This document shows positions 1 to 10,763 of a stretch of DNA of 64,000 nt, one piece after another. The notes beneath the pieces were generated by a model, which saw only the letters and a program-made list of their open reading frames with translations, did not search any database and was not told the DNA's origin. The stretch lies in assembly GCA_963585895.1 (NCBI GenBank), contig OY757921.1:55444081-55508080 (forward strand), written 5' to 3'. The stretch is from Sepioteuthis lessoniana. Taxonomy: Eukaryota > Mollusca > Cephalopoda > Myopsida > Loliginidae. A program made the position numbers and the translations under genes. How positions within the stretch are numbered: the first letter of the stretch is position 1; each line of letters begins with the position of its first letter.

Positions 1-205
1 ACTGTCAACGATTGAACATATGACAGAAAAAAAGAATTTAAAGCTTTCTGAAGGATTTACCATAATTCACTTCTCCTATGTAGTTAAAAGTAAATCAAAT
101 GCCCCGATCATTATAAAAATCCCATTAGTAATACACCCATTCTCCGCCCGTCTATGAGTGTTCTTGTTTTGTTATTACATTAAGTAAGAAAAATGTTTTA
201 CGTCA

Positions 206-397
206 TTGTTAGTTTTAGCATGCATAATGTTTCTTCAATTGTTACTTGTGCACATGTATCTTGTGATGAAAACAGGTATTCGTGAATATCGTACGACAGT
301 TATATTCACTGTTAGTGCACGCATACTTTTTATGATGAACACTTTGATTTTGAAAGTACATTTTTTAACAATATTTAACATGTTCATTGCGGCATGA
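206..397 (+). other. Recurrent short ORF (63 codons) in the conserved part of the monomer; probably not a gene
   Basis: From a TTG at each register an open frame of about 63 codons runs to TGA in the hairpin arm; the first ATG is eight codons in (227 here). The product would be hydrophobic with one or two membrane-like stretches (such as FLQLLLVHMYLVM). A 70-codon frame overlaps it in antisense in many monomers (1048-1260 is the first). It is intact in 72 of 73 register positions, but the DNA is almost identical there anyway. Differences are mainly amino-acid-changing (V/I, V/L, R/H/P/C, K/N, F/L, S/R), with few silent ones (CTG/TTG, CTT/CTG), which does not look like purifying selection. I see no convincing promoter or ribosome-binding context and recognise no protein family. 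Listed once for all copies. Confidence 0.12.
289..296. other. Palindrome TCGTACGA with two CpGs, polymorphic
   Basis: This perfect 8-bp palindrome lies in the conserved part of the monomer. The first CpG is the most often changed site I saw: tatcgtac becomes tatcatac in many monomers (for example 1961, 2844, 36437 and 53113) and tattgtac at 13375, 16011 and 20412. Both are the expected products of deamination of a methylated CpG, on opposite strands. tatcctac at 1079 is a transversion. Confidence 0.7.
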
Positions 398-402
398 ACA
401 TG
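379..402. other. Conserved hairpin, ATGTTCAT stem with TGCGGC loop
   Basis: ATGTTCAT (380-387) and ATGAACAT (394-401) are perfect inverted repeats around the 6-nt loop TGCGGC. In monomers reading 'aacatgttc', c379 pairs with g402 to give 9 bp; those reading 'aaaatgttc' have 8. It recurs in nearly every monomer. Exceptions keep part of it: a 1-nt shorter loop near 10937 and 63876, and a 6-bp stem in the gctcgaac subfamily. In copy B of the 5-mer block it falls inside the 73-bp crossover interval. Function unknown; it could be a protein-binding or cruciform-forming site. Confidence 0.75.
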
Positions 403-557
403 CTAACATTTAAAATGCAATAAGTTTACTCTTAAAATCAAAATCAACTTCATACATATTTAAATGATAAACAATATGCCATGTTTTTTCTACACATTGT
501 ATTGTCTAAAAGCATAAAATCCATAAATACTTGATTTTTTTAAATGAGTTTAATGTT

Positions 558-565
558 CACATGTG
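558..565. other. Palindrome CACATGTG (E-box-like)
   Basis: A perfect 8-bp palindrome containing CANNTG, followed by 'tggg' and a TA-rich stretch (tatatattttta). It is present in nearly all monomers, with changes at 16375/20766 (cacctgtg) and 35040-type copies (cacatgtgag). E-box motifs are frequent by chance in AT-rich DNA, so binding is only a possibility. Confidence 0.35.
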
Positions 566-772
566 TGGGTATATATTTTTATTACAAAAATATAATTTGC
601 AATTTTACTTTACAAGATTACAAGTTTTATTGTAGGATTTTTTAAAATATCAAGAATCACACAGCAAACATAGCTAAATGCATCCTTTTTTACAATTTTT
701 CTATTGTGTTATTTCACCTTATGATAATTTCTGTTATTTTCACTTTTAGATCAAATGAACATAGTCTTATGA

Positions 773-787
773 TGCATTTCCAATGCA
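773..787. other. Short hairpin TGCATT-TCC-AATGCA
   Basis: The 6-bp arms are perfect, with a 3-nt loop. It is present in almost all monomers; rare variants are cattcccaatgc (6061) and catatccaatgc (24483). The base immediately after it (cagcg or caccg) is one of the main variable positions between monomer subfamilies. Confidence 0.6.
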
Positions 788-853
788 GCGATACACTTTT
801 TTAAAATCTTTCCTTACAAGTTGTTTTACCTATTCTGCTATATGATTGATCGT

Positions 854-873
854 TTGCAGTAGTAAAACTGCAA
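854..873. other. Hairpin TTGCAGT-AGTAAA-ACTGCAA
   Basis: The 7-bp arms are perfect, around a 6-nt loop. It recurs per monomer. The 't' to 'c' loop variant (gtagcaaaac) marks monomers near 7.9, 13.1, 15.8 and 20.2 kb. Arm changes occur at 22829 (actgtaag) and at 51137/53765 (ttgctgtag), so it is not strictly preserved. Confidence 0.6.
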
Positions 874-3800
874 GGTTTTGCAACTGTCAACGATTGAACA
901 TATGACAGAAAAAAAGAAGTTAAAGCTTTCTGAAGGATTTACCATAATTCACTTCTCCTATGTAGTTAAAAGTAAATTAAATGCACCGATCATCCCATTA
1001 GTAATACACCCATTCTCCGCCCGTCTATGAGTGTTCTTGTTTTGTTATTACATTAAGTAAGAAAAATGTTTTACGTCATTGTTAGTTTTAGCATGCGTAA
1101 TGTTTCTGCAATTGTTACTTGTGCACATGTATCTTGTGATGAAAACAGGTATTCGTGAATATCCTACGACAGTTATATTCACTGTTAGTGCACGCATACT
1201 TTTTATGATGAACACTCTGATTTTGAAAGTACATTTTTTAACAATATTTAAAATGTTCATTGCGGCATGAACATGCTAACATTTAAAATGCAATAAGTTT
1301 ACTCTTAAAATCAAAATCAACTTCATACATATTTAAATGATAAACAATATGCCATGTTTTTTCTACACATTGTATTGTCTAAAAGCATAAAATCCATAAA
1401 TACTTGATTTTTTTAAATGAGTTTAATGTTCACATGTGTGGGTATATATTTTTATTACGAAAATATAATTTGCAATTTTACTTTACCAGATTACAAGTTT
1501 TATTGTAGGATTTTTTAAAATATCAAGAATCACACAGCAAACATAGCTAAATGCATCCTTTTTTACAATTTTTCTATAGTGTTATTTTACCTTATGATAA
1601 TTTCTGTTATTTTCACTTTTAGATCAAATGAACATAGTCTTATGATGCATTTCCAATGCAGCGATACACTTTTTTAAAATCTTTCCTTACAAGTTGTTTT
1701 ACCTATTCTACTATATGATTGATCGTTTGCAGGAGTAAAACTGCAAGGTTTTGCAACTGTCAACGATTGAACATATGACAGAAAAAAAGAATTTAAAGCT
1801 TTCTGAAGGATTTACCATAATTCACTTCTCCTATGTAGTTAAAAGTAAATCAAATGCCCCGATCATTATAAAAATCCCATTAGTAATACACCCATTCTCC
1901 GCCCGTCTATGAGTGTTCTTGTTTTGTTATTACATTAAGTAAGAAAAATGTTTTACGTCATTGTTAGTTTTAGCATGCGTAATGTTTCTGCAATTGTTAC
2001 TTGTGCACATGTATCTTGTGATGAAAACAGGTATTCGTGAATATCATACGACAGTTATATTCACTGTTAGTGCACGCATACTTTTTATGATGAACACTCT
2101 GATTTTGAAAGTACATTTTTTAACAATATTTAAAATGTTCATTGCGGCATGAACATGCTAACATTTAAAATGCAATAAGTTTACTCTTAAAATCAAAATC
2201 AACTTCATACATATTTAAATGATAAACAATATGCCATGTTTTTTCTACACATTGTATTGTCTAAAAGCATAAAATACATAAATACTTGATTTTTTTAAAT
2301 GAGTTTAATGTTCACATGTGTGGGTATATATTTTTATTACGAAAATATAATTTCCAATTTTACTTTAACAGATTACAAGTTTTATTGTAGGATTTTTTAA
2401 AATATCAAGAATCACACAGCAAACATAGCTAAATGCATCCTTTTTCACAATTTTTCTATTGTGTTATTTTACCTTATGATAATTTCTGTTATTTTCACTT
2501 TTAGATCAAATGAACATAGTCTTATGATGCATTTCCAATGCACCGATACACTTTTTTAAAATCTTTCCTTACAAGTTGTTTTACCTATTCTGCTATATGA
2601 TTGATCGTTTGCAGTAGTAAAACTGCAAGGTTTTTGCAACTGTCAACGATTGAACATATGACAGAAAAAAAGAAGTTAAAGCTTTCTGAAGGATTTACCA
2701 TAATTCACTTCTCCTATGTAGTTAAAAGTAAATCAAATGCCCCGATCATTATAAAAATCCCATTAGTAATACACCCATTCTCCGCCCGTCTATGAGTGTT
2801 CTTGTTTTGTTATTACATTAAGTAAGAAAAATGTTTTACGTCATTGTTAGTTTTAGCATGCGTAATGTTTCTGCAATTGTTACTTGTGCACATGTATCTT
2901 GTGATGAAAACAGGTATTCGTGAATATCATACGACAGTTATATTCACTGTTAGTGCACGCATACTTTTTATGATGAACACTCTGATTTTGAAAGTACATT
3001 TTTTAACAATATTTAAAATGTTCATTGCGGCATGAACATGCTAACATTTAAAATGCAATAAGTTTACTCTTAAAATCAAAATCAACTTCATACATATTTA
3101 AATGATAAACAATATGCCATGTTTTTTCTACACATTGTATTGTCTAAAAGCAATTAAATCCATAAATACTTGATTTTTTTAAATGAGTTTAATGTTCACA
3201 TGTGTGGGTATATATTTTTATTACGAAAATATAATTTGCAATTTTACTTTACCAGATTACAAGTTTTATTGTAGGATTTTTTAAAATATCAAGAATCACA
3301 CAGCAAACATAGCTAAATGCATCCTTTTTCACAATTTTTCTATTGTGTTATTTTACCTTATGATAATTTCTGTTATTTTCAGTTTTAGATCAAATGAACA
3401 TAGTCTTATGATGCATTTCCAATGCACCGATACACTTTTTTAAAATCTTTCCTTACAAGTTGTTTTACCTATTCTGCTATATGATTGATCGTTTGCAGTA
3501 GTAAAACTGCAAGGTTTTTGCAACTGTCAACGATTGAACATATGACAGAAAAAAAGAAGTTAAAGCTTTCTGAAGGATTTACCATAATTCACTTCTCCTA
3601 TGTAGTTAAAAGTAAATTAAATGCACCGATCATTATAAAAATCCCATTAGTAATACACCCATTCTCCGCCCGTCTATGAGTGTTCTTGTTTTGTTATTAC
3701 ATTAAGTAAGAAAAATGTTTTACGTCATTGTTACTTTTAGCATGCGTAATGTTTCTGCAATTGTTACTTGTGCACATGTATCTTGTGATGAAAACAGGTA

Positions 3801-6800
3801 TTCGTGAATATCGTACGACAGTTATATTCACTGTTAGTGCACGCATACTTTTTATGATGAACACTCTGATTTTGAAAGTACATTTTTTAACAATATTTAA
3901 AATGTTCATTGCGGCATGAACATGCTAACATTTAAAATGCAATAAGTTTACTCTTAAAATCAAAATCAACTTCATACATATTTAAATGATAAACAATATG
4001 CCATGTTTTTTCTCCACATTGTATTGTCTAAAAGCATAAAATCCATAAATACTTGATTTTTTTAAATGAGTTTAATGTTCACATGTGTGGGTATATATTT
4101 TTATTACGAAAATATAATTTGCAATTTTACTTTACCAGATTACAAGTTTTATTGTAGGATTTTTTAAAATATCAAGAATCACACAGCAAACATAGCTAAA
4201 TGCATCCTTTTTTACAATTTTTCTATTGTGTTATTTTACCTTATGATAATTTCTGTTATTTTCACTTTTAGATCAAATGAACATAGTCTTATGATGCATT
4301 TCCAATGCAGCGATACACTTTTTTAAAATCTTTCCTTACAAGTTGTTTTACCTATTCTACTATATGATTGATCGTTTGCAGTAGTAAAACTGCAAGGTTT
4401 TGCAACTGTCAACGATTGAACATATGACAGAAAAAAAGAATTTAAAGCTTTCTGAAGGATTTACCATAATTCACTTCTCCTATGTAGTTAAAAGTAAATC
4501 AAATGCCCCGATCATTATAAAAATCCCATTAGTAATACACCCATTCTCCGCCCGTCTATGAGTGTTCTTGTTTTGTTATTACATTAAGTAAGAAAAATGT
4601 TTTACGTCATTGTTACTTTTAGCATGCGTAATGTTTCTGCAATTGTTACTTGTGCACATGTATCTGGTGATGAAAACAGGTATTCGTGAATATCGTACGA
4701 CAGTTATATTCACTGTTAGTGCACGCATACTTTTTATGATGAACACTTTGATTTTGAAAGTACATTTTTTAACAATATTTAACATGTTCATTGCGGCATG
4801 AACATGCTAACATTTAAAATGCAATAAGTTTACTCTTAAAATCAAAATCAAGTTCATACATATTTAAATGATAAACAATATGCCATGTTTTTTCTACACA
4901 TTGTATTGTCTAAAAGCATAAAATCCATAAATACTTGATTTTTTTAAATGAGTTTAATGTTCACATGTGTGGGTATATATTTTTATTACGAAAATATAAT
5001 TTGCAATTTTACTTTACCAGATTACAAGTTTTATTGTAGGATTTTTTAAAATATCAAGAATCACACAGCAAACATAGCTAAATGCATCCTTTTTTACAAT
5101 TTTTCTATTGTGTTATTTTACCTTATGATAATTTCTGTTATTTTCACTTTTAGATCAAATGAACATAGTCTTATGATGCATTTCCAATGCAGCGATACAC
5201 TTTTTTAAAATCTTTCCTTACAAGTTGTTTTACCTATTCTACTATATGATTGATCGTTTGCAGTAGTAAAACTGCAAGGTTTTGCAACTGTCAACGATTG
5301 AACATATGACAGAAAAAAAGAATTTAAAGCTTTCTGAAGGATTTACCATAATTCACTTCTCCTATGTAGTTAAAAGTAAATCAAATGCCCCGATCATTAT
5401 AAAAATCCCATTAGTAATACACCCATTCTCCGCCCGTCTATGAGTGTTCTTGTTTTGTTATTATATTAAGTAAGAAAAATGTTTTACGTCATTGTTAGTT
5501 TTAGCATGCATAATGTTTCTTCAATTGTTACTTGTGCACATGTATCTTGTGATGAAAACAGGTATTCGTGAATATCGTACGACAGTTATATTCACTGTTA
5601 GTGCACGCATACTTTTTATGATGAACACTTTGATTTTGAAAGTACATTTTTTAACAATATTTAACATGTTCATTGCGGCATGAACATGCTAACATTTAAA
5701 ATGCAATAAGTTTACTCTTAAAATCAAAATCAAGTTCATACATATTTAAATGATAAACAATATGCCATGTTTTTTCTACACATTGTATTGTCTAAAAGCA
5801 TAAAATCCATAAATACTTGATTTTTTTAAATGAGTTTAATGTTCACATGTGTGGGTATATATTTTTATTACAAAAATATAATTTGCAATTTTACTTTACA
5901 AGATTACAAGTTTTATTGTAGGATTTTTTAAAATATCAAGAATCACACAGCAAACATAGCTAAATGCATCCTTTTTTACAATTTTTCTATTGTGTTATTT
6001 CACCTTATGATAATTTCTGTTATTTTCACTTTTAGATCAAATGAACATAGTCTTATGATGCATTCCCAATGCAGCGATACACTTTTTTAAAATCTTTCCT
6101 TACAAGTTGTTTTACCTATTCTGCTATATGATTGATCGTTTGCAGTAGTAAAACTGCAAGGTTTTGCAACTGTCAACGATTGAACATATGACAGAAAAAA
6201 AGAAGTTAAAGCTTTCTGAAGGATTTACCATAATTCACTTCTCCTATGTAGTTAAAAGTAAATTAAATGCACCGATCATCCCATTAGTAATACACCCATT
6301 CTCCGCCCGTCTATGAGTGTTCTTGTTTTGTTATTACATTAAGTAAGAAAAATGTTTTACGTCATTGTTAGTTTTAGCATGCGTAATGTTTCTGCAATTG
6401 TTACTTGTGCACATGTATCTTGTGATGAAAACAGGTATTCGTGAATATCATACGACAGTTATATTCACTGTTAGTGCACGCATACTTTTTATGATGAACA
6501 CTCTGATTTTGAAAGTACATTTTTTAACAATATTTAAAATGTTCATTGCGGCATGAACATGCTAACATTTAAAATGCAATAAGTTTACTCTTAAAATCAA
6601 AATCAACTTCATACATATTTAAATGATAAACAATATGCCATGTTTTTTCTCCACATTGTATAGTCTAAAAGCAATTAAATCCATAAATACTTGATTTTTT
6701 TAAAAGAGTTTAATGTTCACATGTGTGGGTATATATTTTTATTACGAAAATATAATTTGCAATTTTACTTTACCAGATTACAAGTTTTATTGTAGGATTT

Positions 6801-9270
6801 TTTAAAATATCAAGAATCACACAGCAAACATAGCTAAATGCATCCTTTTTTACAATTTTTCTATTGTGTTATTTTACCTTATGATAATTTCTGTTATTTT
6901 CACTTTTAGATCAAATGAACATAGTCTTATGATGCATTTCCAATGCAGCGATACACTTTTTTAAAATCTTTCCTTACAAGTTGTTTTACCTATTCTACTA
7001 TATGATTGATCGTTTGCAGTAGTAAAACTGCAAGGTTTTGCAACTGTCAACGATTGAACATATGACAGAAAAAAAGAATTTAAAGCTTTCTGAAGGATTT
7101 ACCATAATTCACTTCTCCTATGTAGTTAAAAGTAAATCAAATGCCCCGATCATTATAAAAATCCCATTAGTAATACACCCATTCTCCGCCCGTCTATGAG
7201 TGTTCTTGTTTTGTTATTACATTAAGTAAGAAAAATGTTTTACGTCATTGTTACTTTTAGCATGCGTAATGTTTCTGCAATTGTTACTTGTGCACATGTA
7301 TCTGGTGATGAAAACAGGTATTCGTGAATATCGTACGACAGTTATATTCACTGTTAGTGCACGCATACTTTTTATGATGAACACTCTGATTTTGAAAGTA
7401 CATTTTTTAACAATATTTAAAATGTTCATTGCGTCATGAACATGCTAACATTTAAAATGCAATAAGTTTACTCTTAAAATAAAAATCAACTTCATACATA
7501 TTTAAATGATAAACAATATGCCATGTTTTTTCTACACATTGTATTGTCTAAAAGCATAAAATCCATAAATACTTGATTTTTTTAAATGAGTTTAATGTTC
7601 ACATGTGTGGGTATATATTTTTATTACGAAAATATAATTTGCAATTTTACTTTACCAGATTAGAAGTTTTATTGTAGGATTTTTTAAAATATCAAGAATC
7701 ACACAGCAAACATAGCTAAATGCATCCTTTTTTACAATTTTTCTATTGTGTTATTTTACCTTATGATAATTTCTGTTATTTTCACTTTTAGATCAAATGA
7801 ACATAGTCTTATGATGCATTTCCAATGCACCGATACACTTTTTTAAAATCTTTCCTTACAAGTTGTTTTACCTAATCTGCTATATGTTTGATCGTTTGCA
7901 GTAGCAAAACTGCAAGGTTTTTGCAACTGTCAACGATTGAACATATGACAGAAAAAAAGAAGTTAAAGCTTTCTGAAGGATTTACCATAATTCACTTCTC
8001 CTATGTAGTTAAAAGTAAATCAAATGCACCGATCATTATAAAAATCATATTAGTAATACACCCATTCTCCCCCCGTCTATGAGTGTTCTTGTTTTGTTAT
8101 TACATTAAGTAAGAAAAATGTTTTACGTCATTGTTAGTTTTAGCATGCGTAATGTTTCTGCAATTGTTACTGGTGCACATGTATCTTGTGATGAAAACAG
8201 GTATTCGTGAATATCATACGACAGTTATATTCACTGTTAGTGCACGCATACTTTTTATGATGAACACTCTGATTTTGAAAGTACATTTTTTAACAATATT
8301 TAAAATGTTCATTGCGGCATGAACATGCTAACATTTAAAATGCAATAAGTTTACTCTTAAAATCAAAATCAAGTTCATACATATTTAAATGATAAACAAT
8401 ATGCAATGTTTTTTCTACACATTGTATTGTCTAAAAGCATAAAATCCATAAATACTTAATTTTTTTATATGAGTTTAATGTTCACATGTGTGGGTATATA
8501 TTTTTATTACGAAAATATAATTTGCAATTTTACTTTACCAGATTACAAGTTTTATTGTAGGATTTTTTAAAATATCAAGAATTACACAGCAAACATAGCT
8601 AAATGCATCCTTTTTTACAATTTTTCTATTGTGTTATTTTACCTGTTATTTTCACTTTTAGATCAAATGAACATAGTCTTATGATGCATTTCCAATGCAC
8701 CGATACACTTTTTTAAAATCTTTCCTTACAAGTTGTTTTACCTATTCTGCTATATGATTGATCGTTTGCAGTAGTAAAACTGCAAGGTTTTTCAACTGTC
8801 AACGATTGAACATATGACAGAAAAAAAGAAGTTAAAGCTTTCTGAAGGATTTACCATAATTCACTTCTCCTATGTAGTTAAAAGTAAATCAAATGCACCG
8901 ATCATTATAAAAATCATATTAGTTATACACCCATTCTCCGCCCGTCTATGAGTGTTCTTGTTTTGTTATTACATTAAGTAAGAAAAATGTTTTAGGTCAT
9001 TGTTAGTTTTAGCATGCGTAATGTTTCTGCAATTGTTACTTGTGCACATGTATCTTGTGATGAAAACAGGTATTCGTGAATATCGTACGACAGTTATATT
9101 CACTGTTAGTGCACGCATAATTTTTATGATGAACACTTTGATTTTGAAAGTACATTTTTTAACAATATTTAACATGTTCATTGCGGCATGAACATGCTAA
9201 CATTTAAAATGCAATAAGTTTACTCTTAAAATCAAAATCAACTTCATACATATTTAAATGATAAACAATA

Positions 9271-10763
9271 TGCAATGTTTTTTCTACACATTGTATTGTC
9301 TAAAAGCATAAAATCCATAAATACTTGATTTTTTTAAATGAGTTTAATGTTCACATGTGTGGGTATATATTTTTATTACAAAAATATAATTTGCAATTTT
9401 ACTTTACAAGATTACAAGTTTTATTGTAGGATTTTTTAAAATATCAAGAATCACACAGCAAACATAGCTAAATGCATCCTTTTTTACAATTTTTCTATTG
9501 TGTTATTTCACCTTATGATAATTTCTGTTATTTTCACTTTTAGATCAAATGAACATAGTCTTATGATGCATTTCCAATGCAGCGATACACTTTTTTAAAA
9601 TCTTTCCTTACAAGTTGTTTTACCTATTCTGCTATATGATTGATCGTTTGCAGTAGTAAAACTGCAAGGTTTTGCAACTGTCAACGATTGAACATATGAC
9701 AGAAAAAAAGAAGTTAAAGCTTTCTGAAGGATTTACCATAATTCACTTCTCCTATGTAGTTAAAAGTAAATTAAATGCACCGATCATCCCATTAGTAATA
9801 CACCCATTCTCCGCCCGTCTATGAGTGTTCTTGTTTTGTTATTACATTAAGTAAGAAAAATGTTTTAGGTCATTGTTAGTTTTAGCATGCGTAATGTTTC
9901 TGCAATTGTTACTTGTGCACATGTATCTTGTGATGAAAACAGGTATTCGTGAATATCATACGACAGTTATATTCACTGTTAGTGCACGCATACTTTTTAT
10001 GATGAACACTCTGATTTTGAAAGTACATTTTTTAACAATATTTAAAATGTTCATTGCGGCATGAACATGCTAACATTTAAAATGCAATAAGTTTACTCTT
10101 AAAATCAAAATCAACTTCATACATATTTAAATGATAAACAATATGCCATGTTTTTTCTCCACATTGTATTGTCTAAAAGCAATTAAATCCATAAATACTT
10201 GATTTTTTTAAATGAGTTTAATGTTCACATGTGTGGGTATATATTTTTATTACGAAAATATAATTTGCAATTTTACTTTACCAGATTACAAGTTTTATTG
10301 TAGGATTTTTTAAAATATCAAGAATCACACAGCAAACATAGCTAAATGCATCCTTTTTTACAATTTTTCTATTGTGTTATTTTACCTTATGATAATTTCT
10401 GTTATTTTCACTTTTAGATCAAATGAACATAGTCTTATGATGCATTTCCAATGCAGCGATACACTTTTTTAAAATCTTTCCTTACAAGTTGTTTTACCTA
10501 TTCTACTATATGATTGATCGTTTGCAGTAGTAAAACTGCAAGGTTTTGCAACTGTCAACGATTGAACATATGACAGAAAAAAAGAATTTAAAGCTTTCTG
10601 AAGGATTTACCATAATTCACTTCTCCTATGTAGTTAAAAGTAAATCAAATGCCCCGATCATTATAAAAATCCCATTAGTAATACACCCATTCTCCGCCCG
10701 TCTATGAGTGTTCTTGTTTTGTTATTACATTAAGTAAGAAAAATGTTTTACGTCATTGTTAGT
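9271..10763 (+). repeat. Segment-I-like island inside segment II
   Basis: This stretch matches 5763-7255 at a constant offset of 3508 bp. Shared marks are ttattacaaaaata (5871/9379), tttcacc, the 9-bp deletion (6279/9787), ctccacattg, and agcaattaaatcc. It differs from the neighbouring 13-bp-deleted monomers and carries the only 9-bp deletion between 6.3 and 32.8 kb. Several single-base differences from the 5.8-7.3 kb source exist (for example cattcccaat at 6061, gtatag near 6660, and ttacgtc/ttaggtc), so it is an older copy than the 5-mer and 7-mer duplications. Inference: a block about 1.7 monomers long was transferred by conversion or unequal exchange. Boundaries are approximate. Confidence 0.7.

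Larger units (their letters stand above)
1..882 (+). repeat. Reference satellite monomer (full-length 882-bp form)
   Basis: One complete unit, starting arbitrarily at actgtcaacg; the next unit starts the same way at 883. In order it contains: a CTGTCA/TGACAG inverted pair (2-26); the 9-bp indel site (about 110-120, tataaaaat); a relatively GC-rich and invariant stretch with CpGs and the TCGTACGA palindrome (200-320); the ATGTTCAT hairpin (379-402); an AT-rich stretch (410-700) with the CACATGTG palindrome (558-565); the 13-bp indel site (about 719-732, tatgataatttct); the TGCATT hairpin (773-787); and the TTGCAGT hairpin (854-873). No internal tandem subrepeat is evident, only weak similarity between the two 'aacatag...atgcat' stretches near 668 and 759. 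Its length is 6 x 147 or about 5 x 176, which is noted only as a coincidence with nucleosomal spacing. Confidence 0.95.
1..8640 (+). repeat. Array segment I: mostly 882-884 bp monomers
   Basis: Registers 206-8131. The 13-bp deletion is absent, and the 9-bp deletion occurs twice (about 993 and 6279), giving 873-bp spacings. Most monomers read 'gccatg' where segment II reads 'gcaatg'. Rare linked variants here are agcaattaaatcc (3151), ttcagttttag (3382), ctccacatt (4013) and tatctggtga (4661 and 7303). Several of these recur more than 50 kb away in segment IV, so this segment and segment IV share a common source. The transition to segment II is gradual and mosaic: the monomer from about 7.87 kb onward already carries segment-II variants such as cctaatctgc and gcaatg. 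Confidence 0.8.

Noticed and set aside
272-294. Possible CENP-B box at attcgtgaatatcgta
   Set aside because: The core needs TTCG, four bases, A, two bases, CGGG. Here TTCG and a later CG fit, but the A and the GG do not. At best a degenerate resemblance.
567-583. TATA-like tatatattttta as a promoter
   Set aside because: In 72% AT sequence such runs are expected by chance, and no convincing gene lies downstream.
2601-2795. 64-codon ORF near the monomer start, with 74- and 85-codon versions at 28166, 30051, 30934, 14821 and 19222
   Set aside because: It is open only in monomers with an extra t in the ggttttt run; the others are out of frame. The longer versions come from single stop-removing changes such as tattag for tatgag. 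It is not maintained across the array.
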